64,000 nt of DNA from Anaspis maculata (Eukaryota > Arthropoda > Insecta > Coleoptera > Scraptiidae). This document shows, one piece after another, positions 10,560-21,844 of this stretch. The stretch's first letter is position 1; every line of letters begins with the position of its first letter. Position numbers and translations under genes: made by a program. The notes below the pieces were generated by a model. The model did not search any database. It saw nothing but the letters and a program-made list of their open reading frames with translations, and had not been told where the DNA came from. The stretch spans positions 33,125,042 through 33,189,041 of the forward strand of contig OX421966.1 in the NCBI GenBank assembly GCA_949128115.1, given 5' to 3'.

Positions 10560-13500
10560 GGCTTCGGAAGGTAAGGGGGTAATATTACACATGAAGACAC
10601 AAGGGGGCTCAATAAAAGGATCTAAAAATCATAAGCAAATACAAGGGGCTCCGACAGAGATCCGAACGCCACGAAAAAATGCAACGGGGCTCAGCAAGGC
10701 TTCAAGCGATATTAAAAACATAAGGGGGCCTTATGGAGCTTCGAGAGGGCTCCGAATATCACATAGAGGCACAAGGTGCTTACTACTGCTTCGAAAGCCA
10801 TGGAAAGATGTAAGGGGGCTCAGCATGCATGGCTTCAAAAGACGTTGAAGAAACAGGGGGGCCCACGGCAGCTACGGATGACACAAGAAGACAACAGGAG
10901 GCTCACTGGAATTCTGATAGTCGCATTGAAGAACATAAGGGGGCTCACTAGGGCTCCAAGCTACACTCATGGAAACGAGGGGGCTCACTAGGGTTGCAAG
11001 CTACACGTATGGACACAAGGGGGCTCACTAGGGCTCCAAACTACTCTTGCGGGCACAAGGGGGCCCGATAGAGCTCCGTATATCACATGAAGGCACAAGG
11101 GACTTACACTAGGGCTTCCAGCAATGTAAAAGCGCACAAGATGGCTTACTGGAATTCTGAAAGCCACGAAAACACAAAATGGGGCTCATTAGGGCTCTTA
11201 ACGACACATAGAGCACAAGGGGCCTAACAAGAATCTGGAAATCACGGGAAAATGCAAGGGGGCTCCGTAGAACTTCATATAATATTGGTTACACAAGGGG
11301 GCCCGGGGGGCTCTTCACAACAAGAAAAGGCAAAAGGGGGCTCACTGTATGATACTCTGAAAGCCAACACAAGTGGACTAATTGGGGCTCCAAACTACAC
11401 ATAAGGGTACAAAGGGGACCCAATAGAGCTCCAAAAACCATGGAAATACAACAAGGGGGCCCAATGGAGCCCTGTATAATCAAAAAAGACAAAAGGGGGT
11501 AACTGGGTTTCTGGAAGCCATTAAAAAACAAAAGGGGCTCACTAGGACTCCAAACTACACTAACCGGCACAAGGGGGTCCGATAGGGCTCCGAATATCAC
11601 ATAAAGGCACTAGGGAGCCCAAGGAGCTTTATATAACAACAGAAGGCAAGAGGGGCTCACTGGAATTCCGGAAGCTACGAAAAAACACAAGGGGGCTCAT
11701 TAGGGCTCCATACTACACTTGAAGACACAAGGGAGGCTCGATAGGGCTCTGAATATCACATGAAGGCACAAGGTGCTTACTGCTGCTCCGTAAGCCACTG
11801 AAAGATGTAAGGGGGCTTAGCACGGCTTCAAAAGACGTTCAAAAGACGGCAACAGGGGGCTTACTGGAATTCTGATAGTCATGGAAAAATACAAGGGGGC
11901 TCACTAGGGCTTCAAGCTATACTTATGAACACAAGGGGGCTCACTAGGGCTCCAAACTAGACTTGCGGACACAAGAGGGTCCGATAGGGCTCCGTATATC
12001 ACATGGAGGCACAAGGGACTTACACCAGGGCTTCCAGAAATGCAAAAGCGCACAAGATGGCTTACTAGAATTCTGAAAGCCACGAAAACACATGAGAGGG
12101 CTCGTTGAGGCTCCAATAGATACATAGGACAGAAGGGGCCTATGAAAAATCCAGAAATCACGGGAAAGTGCAAGGGAGCTCCGTAGAACTTCATCTGATA
12201 TTGGTGACACAAGGGGCTCTTTATAACGAGAAAAGGCAAAAGGGGTCTCACTGCATAGTAGGTACTGAAAGCCAATAAAAACAAAAATGGACTGATTAGG
12301 GCTCCACACTACACATAAGGGTACAAGGGGACCCGATAGAGCTCCGGAAGCCATGGAAATACGACAAGGGGGCTCAATGAAGCTCTTTATAATCAAGCTT
12401 ATCTGCTTGCACAATGGGGCCCGACAGGGCTCTGAATATCACCTGAAGGCAGAAGGTGCTTGCTACTGCTCCAAAAGTCGCGGAAAGATGTAAGGGGGCT
12501 CAGCAGGGCTTCAAAAGACGTTGAGGAAATAAAGGGGCCCAATGGAGCTCCAAATAATACAATAAGGCAACAAGGGGCTTACTGGAATTCTGATAGCCAG
12601 ACAAAAACAAGAGGGCTCACTAGGCGCCAAACGATACACTTGCGGACACAAGGGGGTCCGATAGGGCTCCGTATATCACATGAAGGCACAAGGGACCCAG
12701 GTACACTAGGGCTTCCAGCAATGCAAGAACGCACAAGCCACGAAAACACACAAGGGGGCTCCTTAGGGCTCCAAATGACGCAGTGCTCAATAAAAATCAG
12801 AAAGTCACGGAAAAATGCAAGGGGGCTCAGTAGGGCTTCAAATGATATCGGTGACACAAGGGGGCTCAAGGGGCTCTAAGGGGGCTCATTAGGGCTCCAA
12901 ATTATATTTGAAGAAACAAGGGATTAGGGGTCGAATATAACATAAAGGCACAAGGGACTTACTACTGCTGCAAAAGCCTATAAGAAAAGTGCAAGGGGGC
13001 CCAACAGAACTTCAAACGGTTCTGAAAAGACAAGGGGGCCCCCATTGAGCTCTGTATAACAGTGTCATGAAAAAACATAAGGAGGCTCAACGGGGCTCCA
13101 ACTACACCTGGAGGCACATTAGGGCCCGATAGGGCTTCAACATGCCATGACGGCATAACGCTGCTTGCTGCTCCGGAAATGAAAAATTCGAGGGGCCTCA
13201 GCAGGGCTTCAAGTTACGTTGAATATAGAATAAGGGGGCCCAGTGAAGCACTTGATAACACAAGACTGCAAAAGGGGCTTTATGGAAATCTGAAAGCAAT
13301 GAAAAACATAAGAGAACTCATTAGAGCTCAAAAATTACACAAGAGAAGATAAGGGGCCCGATAGGGACCAAATATCTCATGAAAGTATAAGGGAGCTTAC
13401 TGGTGCTCCCGTCAGTGGGTGCTCCCAAAGCTTGGTGTACTAGCAAAAATTTTCGGAATGATGCAAGGGGACTAAGCAGAGCTCCAAAGACATGAAGAAA

Positions 13501-13570
13501 CCAGGGTGCGCAGTAGGGCTCCAAATACTACAAAAAGGAATAAGGGGGCTTACTAAAGTTCGAAAAGCAA
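10560..13570 (+). repeat. degenerate about 42-65-bp tandem repeat with higher-order units
   Basis: Recurring motif ACAAGGGGGCTCACTAGGGC, then a variable segment, spaced about 42 bp where best kept (10937, 10979). Larger units recur: a block with AGATGTAAGGGGGCT and CTTCAAAAGACGTT appears near 10808, 11802 and 12485, and GGAATTCTGATAG near 10909, 11872 and 12584. The + strand is strongly G-over-C and A-over-T skewed. No long ORF on either strand. Confidence 0.85.
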
Positions 13571-13628
13571 CGAGGAAAGACAAAGGGACTTGTTAAAGTT
13601 AAGACAAAGGGCAAAACATTATTTTGAG

Positions 13629-13780
13629 ACGAATTGTCCGTGAGACGAATTGTCCGCGAGACGAATTGTCCGCGGGACGAATTGTCCGCGGGACGAATTG
13701 TCCGCGGGACGAATTGTCCGCGGGACGAATTGTCCGCGACGAATTGTCCGCTACGAATTGTCCGCGGGACGAATTGTCCG
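13629..13780 (-). repeat. 16-bp subrepeat array, right TIR (inverted)
   Basis: About ten units of GCGGGACGAATTGTCC, the inverse of the left array, including one shortened GCGACGAATTGTCC and one GCTACGAATTGTCC that match the shortened units of the left array. Confidence 0.95.
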
Positions 13781-13785
13781 GTCAC

Positions 13786-13794
13786 GCATGGCTG
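13786..13794. repeat. target-site duplication GCATGGCTG (right)
   Basis: Partner of 10415-10423; the next bases continue the satellite unit (CTATAATATCC). Confidence 0.65.
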
Positions 13795-14481
13795 CTATAA
13801 TATCCATGAAGTACGGCTGCTATAATATCCATAAAGTACGGCTGCTATAATATCCATAAAGTACGGCTGCTATAATATCCATAAAGTACGGCTGCTATAA
13901 TATCCATAAAGTACGGCTGCTATAATATCCATGAAGTATGCATGGCTGCTATAATATCCATGAAGTATGCATGGCTGCTATAATATCCATGAAGTATGCA
14001 TGGCTGCTATAATATCCATGAAGTATGCATGGCTGCTATAATATCCATGAAGTACGGCTGCTATAATATCCATGAAGTACGGCTGCTATAATATCCATAA
14101 AGTACGGCTGCTATAATATCCATAAAGTACGGCTGCTATAATATCCATAAAGTACGGCTGCTATAATATCCATAAAGTACGGCTGCTATAATATCCATAA
14201 AGTACGGCTGCTATAATATCCATAAAGTACGGCTGCTATAATATCCATAAAGTACGGCTGCTATAATATCCATAAAGTACGGCTGCTATAATATCCATAA
14301 AGTACGGCTGCTATAATATCCATAAAGTACGGCTGCTATAATAGCCATAAAGTACGGCTGCTATAATATCCATAAAGTACGGCTGCTATAATATCCATAA
14401 AGTACGGCTGCTATAATATCCATAAAGTACGGCTGCTATAATATCCATAAAGTACGGCTGCTATAATATCCATGAAGTACA
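13795..14481 (+). repeat. 25/29-bp satellite array, right block
   Basis: Continuation of the 9902 array. A short run of the 29-bp GCATGGCTG form is followed by a long run of the 25-bp CATAAAGTACGGCTGCTATAATATC form, ending at CATGAAGTACAG. Confidence 0.97.
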
Positions 14482-14820
14482 GTTATAATAATTGAACCTG
14501 TAGCCCAGTCAATAAAAGCATAATTTAGGAGAACAGCGAAAATAAAAATAGTGTAGGTAGTTCTAGAAAATTGGTAGAGATATTCTCGAAAGCTTGCTGA
14601 TTACTGTGTAGAAAGTCCCCATCGATAGGGGGTGTGGAATCGCCGCCATCTTGGACTATTTTTACATTTGAAGTATTTTTTGCAATTATCTCGATTGAAG
14701 GCGATCCCATAAAAAAACGGCTCAGTTCAAATGAAAGGAAAGTTCGTGGAAAGGCCATCAAATTGTCTACAAAAAAGTTACGTCTCGAGTTACGTATCAC
14801 TTTCACGTGTCTGTCATATA

Positions 14821-16417
14821 ATAGCCCAGGCGCCAGGGAAAACAATAAGGAAATAATTGTTTCCTGGCTGGAAACTAGCTTAAAACGATCTGTGTAGCTT
14901 AGGTTTTGACATGCTAGTTTCCCCCCTTTCGGAAATGTCGGCGTCATGTCGCCATCATCAGCAAGAAGTGCATCAGCGTGGTTTTTGCCGAATATCTTAA
15001 TTTTGGGTCATCTGACAGCAAAAGATGTACCTAAGAAGTCATTTTGAAGCCTATGAAATTCCCTACAGTTTGGTTTTTCAATCAATTTCCTGCGACCTAT
15101 GGTCTTTGAGATAGAGCTTCTGGAAGCGAGAGTCATTGTCGTGAAAGCTCCATGGCCACTTGACTCGAAAAACTGAAATGTCGATGTGACAAAAAAAATT
15201 TTGAAATGAGATTACTCGGAAACTCTTCATGCTATAGTTGCGGTGATAGTCTTAAACTCTTCCTCTTGAACCGTAGATTACAAATATTGAAAAGTCAAAA
15301 ACGTCACATTGTACATATACAGGTGTACTACGGGAATCAAATCACAAACAGAGAAATTTGACATATTTCTTCGATTTAGCCTATGCGAAACTCTAAGCAC
15401 TTATCACGAGTCCAATATCAATATGTATTGCTCTGTAAGCTTCACTTGATACACTTAAGAAGTGGTCAGCTCACAGCCTTCCTGTAAAATGTTTTGAAGG
15501 TCCTCTGAAATCATAAAAATTTACAGTAGCAAGAAATGTATGTAACGGTATATTATATGCCAAGGAACCAAAGTGAATTTTTGATCCTTTGGGTGAAGTT
15601 TGTTGCTCGAGCGCCCTTTGGGTCCAAATCCCAAAATTAAAAATTCACTTTGGTCCCTTGGAATATGATATACTGTTATATACATTCCTTGGTACTGTAA
15701 ATTTTCAATATTTTGATGATTTCAGAGGGTCTTGAAAACATTTTACAGTGAAGCTGTGAGCTGATAACTTCTTCCGGGTATTGAGTGAAGCTTATAGAGC
15801 AAATCTATATTGATATTGGACTTGTGTTAGGTGCTTAGAGTGTCGCATATAGGCTAAATCGAAGAAATATGTAAAATTTCTCTAATCTGATTTGATTCCC
15901 TCAGTACACCCTGTATATGTACAATGCGACGTTTTCGACTTTTATATATTCGTAATCAACGGTTCATGAGAAAGAGTTTAAGACCATCACCGCAACTATA
16001 GCATGAAGGATTCTCGAGAAATCTCATTATGAAATTTTTTTATCACATCGACATTTTGGTTTTTCGAGTCAAGTTGCCATGGAGCTTCTACGACAATGCC
16101 TCTCGCTTCCAGAAGCTCTATCTCAAAAACCATAGGTTGCAGAAAGGTCATGCAAAACCTATTCCGTAGGGAATTTCATTGGTTTCAAAATGACTTCTTA
16201 CATCTTTTGCTGTCAGATGGCCCAAAATCAAGATATTCGGCAAAAACCACGCTAGTGCACTTCTTGTTGATGATGGCGACATGACGCCGACATTTCCGAA
16301 AGGGGGGAAATTAGTATGTCGAAACCTAAGCTACACAGATCGTTTTAAGCTAGTTTCTAGCCAGGAAACAATTATTTCCTTATTGAGCTGATTTTTGCTC
16401 CCTGGCGCCTGGGCTAT
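14821..16417. mobile_element. 1.6-kb palindrome inserted in the outer arm
   Basis: ATAGCCCAGGCGCCAGGGA and TCCCTGGCGCCTGGGCTAT are the ends. Arms run to a centre near 15620: AATGTCGGCGTCATGTCGCC (14934) is inverted at 16272 and AGAAGCTCTATCTC-type sequence at both sides. Comparison with the uninterrupted right arm near 19270 gives the empty site CTGTCATAACTT, with a TA or ATA duplication at the junction. Confidence 0.85.
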
Positions 16418-17406
16418 AACTTTGGAGAAATGGGCCTGTGATATCGTCAGGTGTGAGTCGCGGAGATGATATTTAATTTCTCACGATGTTTTTGAAGAAT
16501 CACGAAAAACTACAATGCAGTGCTGTTGAGTAATCTTCGTTGATGAATAATTAAAAAAAAAATGGCCTTCGCTTCAAAAAATGATGTGGGGGTCAAAGGG
16601 AAAAAATTGAACCTGTAATATTTCGATTATTTAAGAAAATTTTGAAAACATTTCTGGGAGGAATTATGGAGTGATCCATTTATGATACAACCCAGGTAAC
16701 ACAATGACGACAATTTGACGTTTTTTTTTGGTCAGCTGATGACGAACATGACGTTGGTAAATGACGTCAAAATGACGACAAATCTGACTGCCCTAAGTCA
16801 CAGCCCAAAGACGTCATTTCTCGACGTGAGTATGACGTCGATATTTTAGTTAAAATCACCATTGTAATTGACGTGGTAACGACGTATAATACACGTCGGA
16901 AGAATGTATAGATTCAGGAAATAAATTGTAGACGTTGTTGATTGCAATGTTTATTTTCAAAAAAAAATATACTGGAAATACATACTTAAACTTCTGTTGA
17001 TGCCGTGAATCGACCAGGTGTCGTCTGGTTTGCTTCCGCTTTTTACGGCTTTATCAAAATTTTCTTGTAGTTTCAAATGGGATGGCCACCAAACATGCCT
17101 CTTTCGAGGGGTCAGCCAGGTCGTGTGAACTAGTCCAATTGATCTGTCGGTGAACTCCACCCCTACGAAGGACGGCATTATTCAACTTGTGCGAATCGCT
17201 GATTGCAAAAAAAAAACAATGAGGTTATAAAGGTTCACTTTTTTTTTTGGCTTATGAATATTTATGGTTATATCTATTACCTTGTATTCCGCGGGTTCAA
17301 CCACAGCGATGCAAAAAGCACGGATGCACAACACTAGTTTGTGGCACAGCAGAAGCACCCAAGCACCAGAGAATAGAAGCGTGTTGTATGTTTATGACGG
17401 CAATGG

Positions 17407-17534
17407 GCGTTTTCCATTTAGCGACACAAGTCGACTTGTGTCGACACAAACCGACACAAACGCGTTCCATTTGATCTGTGTTCCTTTGTTTCATCGACAC
17501 AAGCTAACACAAGCTGACACAAACCGACACAAAT
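17407..17534. repeat. CGACACAA short repeats
   Basis: Several copies of GACACAAAC/GACACAAGC, including a direct set near 17440-17460 and 17495-17530 and a palindromic CACAAGTCGACTTGTG. Inside the 2-kb element. Confidence 0.7.
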
Positions 17535-17914
17535 GTTTTAAATGGAAATCGCCCAATATGGTGCTGGCGGGAGACGTTCCTGCCTACTCAGTTGACAGAA
17601 TCTAGGGACTTTCTCGCTCTATACTAGCCGGCACATGCTGGTCTAGCGGCAAATTTGAATAGAAACGAATTTTAGCATTACTTCTGATGGTAACGTACCT
17701 ACCACAGAATAACGTACCTACATGCTTTTGGTAATAATTGAAAATTGAAATTGACATGCACCCGCAACACTTATTATTGTAATAATCAAGCGAAACACGA
17801 CTTCAAATGAAACTTATTATTATTGTAATCACCAAGTGAAACACGACTTAAAATTAAACTTGAAAATCACTTTCTATTGGTAAAATATAAGATTTTGAGA
17901 AATATTTAGATTAT

Positions 17915-18477
17915 TATACAGGGTGATTCAAAAATGGCGCATTTCCTCCCGTGTACGTTGTGGGAGACGTTGAGAGAGCACGGAAAAAATAGTAAAAAAA
18001 AACTGGCTTTATTTATCCTCCGAGTTATGAAGAGGTGAAGTTGAGAATTTAACTTCTTCAGTTTGCATGATTTTGAAGCAAAGCATTGTTACTTGCGAAG
18101 AGTCACATGTCGTTAGTAGTTCCCGATTAAAAATTTCTCTTGCAATTAAGATTTGAGTCGTATTTTCAAATTTCAAAATTCGTCTCTCACCTCAAAAGTG
18201 CCGTGAAAATACATTTGGCAAGTATGTTTGGTATGGTCTGGCAGGTTCTACGGAGTTTCCAGGGTAACAATACAATAATGCTATTGTGATGTACCTCTTT
18301 GATCTAAAGGTGCCAGGTGGGTACTAATGCGATGCTGCCAGGTTGGACAGATTTGTTATTGTTAATAACTTGCAAATCGAAGCCGAATAATTTTTTTTAT
18401 TATTTTTCCCATGCTCCGTTAACGTCCACTATGACGTGCCCGAAAGGAAATGCGCCATTTTTGAATCACCCTGTATA
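17915..18477. mobile_element. 563-bp MITE, TIR TATACAGGGTGATTCAAAAA
   Basis: The left end TATACAGGGTGATTCAAAAA followed by TGGCGCATTTCC is inverted exactly at GGAAATGCGCCATTTTTGAA then TCACCCTGTATA. The arms diverge inward. TA at both edges. Confidence 0.9.
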
Positions 18478-18713
18478 GATAGTTTTCATAATTCTTTGGT
18501 CAAAAAAAGGCATAATAATACTCATTAGGGAAACGTCATAACAACGTGAAAAATACGTAATTTCACTGACGTGATTATTCAGTCATTTGCAAATGACGTC
18601 ATTAATTAGTCGACGACGTCAGTTACGAATGATGTCCTCAAAAAGACGTGAGAATGACGTGATCATACGTCATCATGTTACCTGGGAAGGTGCAAAAGAC
18701 AGACCAATCATTG

Positions 18714-18971
18714 GACAGGGTGAGTCTGTACCCCGGATTTTTTCAGACCGCCCGTAAACCTGCAAAGCCGCATCTAAACATCTGAAAATAATCGTAATAA
18801 CCAACACTACCAAAAACAGAACAATAAGTGACAGACAAACCAGTTAGGTTACCCATTGTTCTGATTCTCGTAGTGTTGGTTACGGACATTTTCAGGTGTT
18901 GAGATGCGCTTTGCACTCTTTGCAGGTTTACGCGCGGTCTGAAAACATCCGGGGTACAGGCTCACCCTGTA
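18714..18971. mobile_element. 258-bp palindromic MITE at the outer palindrome centre
   Basis: ACAGGGTGAGTCTGTACCCC and GGGGTACAGGCTCACCCTGT are inverted; TTTCAGACCGC and GCAGGTTTACGCGCGGTCTG also pair. It sits exactly where the outer palindrome arms meet (ATCATTG / CAATGAT). Confidence 0.85.
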
Positions 18972-19741
18972 CAATGATTGATCGGTATTTTGCACCTTGT
19001 AGCATAAAAGGATCACTCATAATTTCCCCCCAAACCTTTTTTTTTAATTTTTTTTTTAATAATCGAAATATGAGGGGTTAAATTTTTCCCTTTGACCTTT
19101 GACTCCCCAGTATTTTTTTGAAATGAAGGCCAAATTTTTTTTCATTTCATTATTTGTCACGAATATCAACTAAACAGCATTGCATTGTAGTTTTGCGCGA
19201 TTCTTCAAAAACACCGTGAGAAGTGGAATATCTCCTCCACGACTCACACCTGACGCTCACAGGCCAATTTCTCTCAAGTTATGACAGATACGTGAAAGTG
19301 ATACGCAACTTTTTTGCAGGCAATTTGATGGCCTTTCATTTGAACCGAGCGGTTTTTTGATGGGATCGCAATCTATCGAGATAACCGCAAAAAAAAACAA
19401 CTTGAAATGTATCAATAATCCAAGATGGCGGCAATTCCACACCATCTATCGATGGGGACTTTTTACACAGTAATCAGCAAGCTTTCGAGAACATCCCTAC
19501 CAATTTTCAAAACTATAAAAACACTATTTATTTTCGCAATTTTTTCTTTGTTGACTGGGCTAGTGTATGAAATTTTACCTGAGTTTCGGTCAATGGTATA
19601 CGAACCCGACCAGATAGATAAATAGATAGTACCAAGCTCATTATTCTATGGATTATAGTATCTGAGATACAGCTTCTGCAAAAACGCAGTGAAAAATGGC
19701 TCTAAATTCATTTCCGGATTTCCCGTAAAAATTTCCATATA

Positions 19742-19855
19742 CAATTTTTTTTTTTTCAAGTCCATTGTGGTGCAAATGACACACCTTGGCATTCACCGTC
19801 AATGCGAAGGTGTTTGCGATTTGCATCACAATGGACTTAGAAAAAATAGACTGTA
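19742..19855. repeat. hairpin
   Basis: AAGTCCATTGTGGTGCAAAT and ATTTGCATCACAATGGACTT are inverted around a central CACCTTGGCATT...AATGCGAAGGTG. Confidence 0.85.
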
Positions 19856-19859
19856 GCTC

Positions 19860-20300
19860 TAGCTCAAAACCTGTGACAACAGATAGGCGGATTTCGATCA
19901 TCGTCATTATTGGTCTATGGAGGGTCATATAAATCAACAGTAATATCACAAGTGCTTTGATTTTCACGATAATTTTGAATGCCCGACTCCGTAGGACGCC
20001 TAGATAGATATGTTATGTATTGGCGAGTTTCAAGATCGAATACGCCATCTGACGGCCAACGTGTAAACGACGTTTGTGCACGGATCAACTGCAGATTTGT
20101 GTGGGCTCTTATGAGCGTGCGGTGTTTGGGGACTTTATTTGATTCCATCTGACTTAACGCAGCGTTAATTTTTTCCAACAAAGTACGTGAGCCACGCACG
20201 TTTCATTATCTTGAATATATTAGGTGTCGTCGATTGCAAAAGCAGTGCATTTTTAAATAAGAGTGGCACGTGTACGACGACTGGCAAGCAAAAGTGGCAT
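19860..20300. other. no gene recognised
   Basis: Unique-looking sequence between repeats. Short frames on both strands have no recognisable domain. Confidence 0.4.
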
Positions 20301-20343
20301 AGAATGGAAGGTGGCAAGATAGATAGTGACAAAAAGTGGCGGA

Positions 20344-20475
20344 GAATTAGTTGTTTCCGAGTGCGAGTCGCGCTGTGGAAACAGGAAAAAGGAAGAGTTA
20401 CATTTTCACCGTTTCCCGTCGAAAGCGAAAGACGCAAGTTGGGTAGTCAAAATGACAAACAAACTCGGCACTGTG
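20344..20475 (+). pseudogene. THAP-like zinc-finger fragment
   Basis: An open frame gives SECESRCGN, then HFHRFPSK and a tryptophan eight residues later, reminiscent of the THAP domain (paired cysteines, F-H-x-F-P, conserved W). THAP domains bind DNA and occur in P-element-type transposases and host regulators. No ATG lies at the right place, and the expected distal C-x2-H pair is absent in this frame, so it is either a decayed copy or an exon fragment. Family assignment is inference from a short motif and may be chance. Confidence 0.3.
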
Positions 20476-20479
20476 GAAA

Positions 20480-21320
20480 ATATGACTACGAGAAAAGCCT
20501 GGGAAGTGTCGCTGAAAATGGGAACTTTATATGGCTGCATCGAAGAAGCACAGCTGCGATATTTTTGCATGTCCCGGACTGGCCTGCTTTGCAAGTGCAT
20601 TTGAACGTTCCAATTTCACAGGAACTGCTACTACTATTTTTTTTAGTTACATTCCCAGTTATCTAGTGAGGAGATTCATACAATGCGCTTGTTTGTAAAC
20701 ACAATTCAAATATGTCTATGTTTAAATTGATGCTTGATTCGGTTCGCTTTCGACCACACAACACAAGAAATTGTTACTTCAGAATTTCTTCTCCCATCAC
20801 GATACATCGAGAATCCGTTGAGTCCATCAAGTGATTCAAAACCTCCATAACACTCAATTGCGCTTTTGCCATTTTTGAGTTCCACCGCAATACTAATTAA
20901 CCACGTTTCACGTCTGGAGGACATTAAAAACCGCTTACTACTGATGAGATTTTTGAACGCGCGGGCAACAATCCGTGCTCTATCCGACATGTTTGTTTAC
21001 ATGCGAAGCGCATCAGCAGCGCCACCATCGGTAATGTTACTCGCCAATAATGTGACAACTGACACCGTCATCTCGACGCGATGCACCCACGAATAGAAAT
21101 TTCCGAGGCTGCGCAGCTGAAGTGAGAAAACGTAAGCCCCCCTGCAGTGAAGTTGCTGTGTGCTTGATGCCCTACCATGGTTGGCGGGTTTTCGGCGACG
21201 CTGCCAGTTGACTGTCGCACTGTCGGTCACTGAACTAAATTATCGGCCCCAGAGGCGCGCCAGTACTATGTAAAATGCAGTAAAACACCCACCGAGTACT
21301 AGGTCCTTCCTACTCTAGCT
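20480..21320. other. no gene recognised
   Basis: Contains several overlapping frames under 100 codons without motif support. Confidence 0.4.
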
Positions 21321-21323
21321 TAT

Positions 21324-21562
21324 TAGAGTTGACGGCACACCACAGGGACCTCTGGGCGGAGCCTAACTGCGCGAACTTAGGTCATTTAGTGGTGCACCTA
21401 GATTTGCAGTAGGATTTTAGGTTTGTCTGTGACCGGGTAATGGTCCGCCACTCTAGCTGACGATGTTGCTTCCCCTATTTCAACACAAGGACTCGTTCGG
21501 AACGATTTTTGTTTTTCTGTTTAGTCCCGCCCACAGGTCCCTGTGGTGTGCCGTCAACTCTA
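21324..21562. mobile_element. MITE with AGAGTTGACGGCACACCACA ends
   Basis: AGAGTTGACGGCACACCACA then GGGACCT at the left are inverted at AGGTCCC then TGTGGTGTGCCGTCAACTCT at the right. About 239 bp with a unique middle. Confidence 0.9.
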
Positions 21563-21844
21563 CGTTGTACATACTAAAACAGCAATCATGTATTAAAAAA
21601 TAATTTTTTTATTCGTTTATTTTTAACGTACGCCATTTCCGCAACGAGGCCCAACTCCGATGCCAGTGAATGCTTTCCTCCACTATACCGGAAATTTTGC
21701 CGAACCCCTGTGTGTTCCAACACAGGATACAGGGTAGGGATTTTTAACGACCACCGCATGGGGTCGGCACCATCGTTCGTATTTTACGTGCTATGCGACA
21801 CACGTCTTGCATTCAGCAAGCATTCCAACTAAATCAAAGAGCTT

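Larger units (their letters stand above)
10424..13785. mobile_element. Foldback-like element with arrayed terminal inverted repeats
   Basis: A 3362-bp insert in the satellite. Its left end is an array of GGACAATTCGTCCCGC (16 bp) units; its right end carries the same array inverted (GCGGGACGAATTGTCC). Outermost ends are GGTGCTAGGACAATTCG and, inverted, GTGACCGGACAATTCG. The 9-bp target duplication and subrepeated TIRs resemble Drosophila FB/NOF elements, which belong to the MULE group; that assignment is inference. No transposase is encoded. The interior is an imperfect tandem repeat. Confidence 0.75.
16691..18686. mobile_element. 2-kb element with CCCAGGTAACA ends and ACGT-rich subterminal arrays
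   Basis: CCCAGGTAACACAATGACG at the left and CGTCATCATGTTACCTGGG at the right are inverted. About 190 bp next to each end is packed with TGACGT / GACGTCA / GACGAC motifs, like repeated transposase-binding sites. The unoccupied arm near 18997 gives an empty site CTACAAGGTGCAAAA, suggesting a duplication of about 2 bp (AA). No transposase ORF. Includes an inserted MITE at 17915-18477. Confidence 0.75.
14501..19562. mobile_element. outer nested palindrome with TAGCCCAGTC ends
   Basis: TAGCCCAGTCAA at 14501 and TTGACTGGGCTA ending 19562 are inverted. CTTGCTGATTACTGTGTA (14592) and AAGTCCCCATCGAT are inverted near 19440-19490, and CCGCCATCTTGGA (14642) near 19420. The arms resume after nested inserts: GAAATGGGCCTGTGA (16427) is inverted near 19255, and GTGATCC-type sequence at 16672 near 19010. 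TA at both edges suits a mariner-type target. The original element is estimated at well under 2 kb. Confidence 0.8.

Noticed and set aside
10345..10612. Repetitive peptide frames (TNCPRDELSA-like) at 10.4 and 13.6 kb
   Set aside because: They are translations of the 16-bp subrepeat arrays, open only because 16-bp units rotate through frames without stops.
12460..12879. 139-codon frame inside the G-rich tandem repeat
   Set aside because: Produced by the repeat; no domain and no conserved frame among repeat units.
9902..14481. CRISPR-like array
   Set aside because: The units are contiguous tandem repeats without unique spacers, in a eukaryotic genome.
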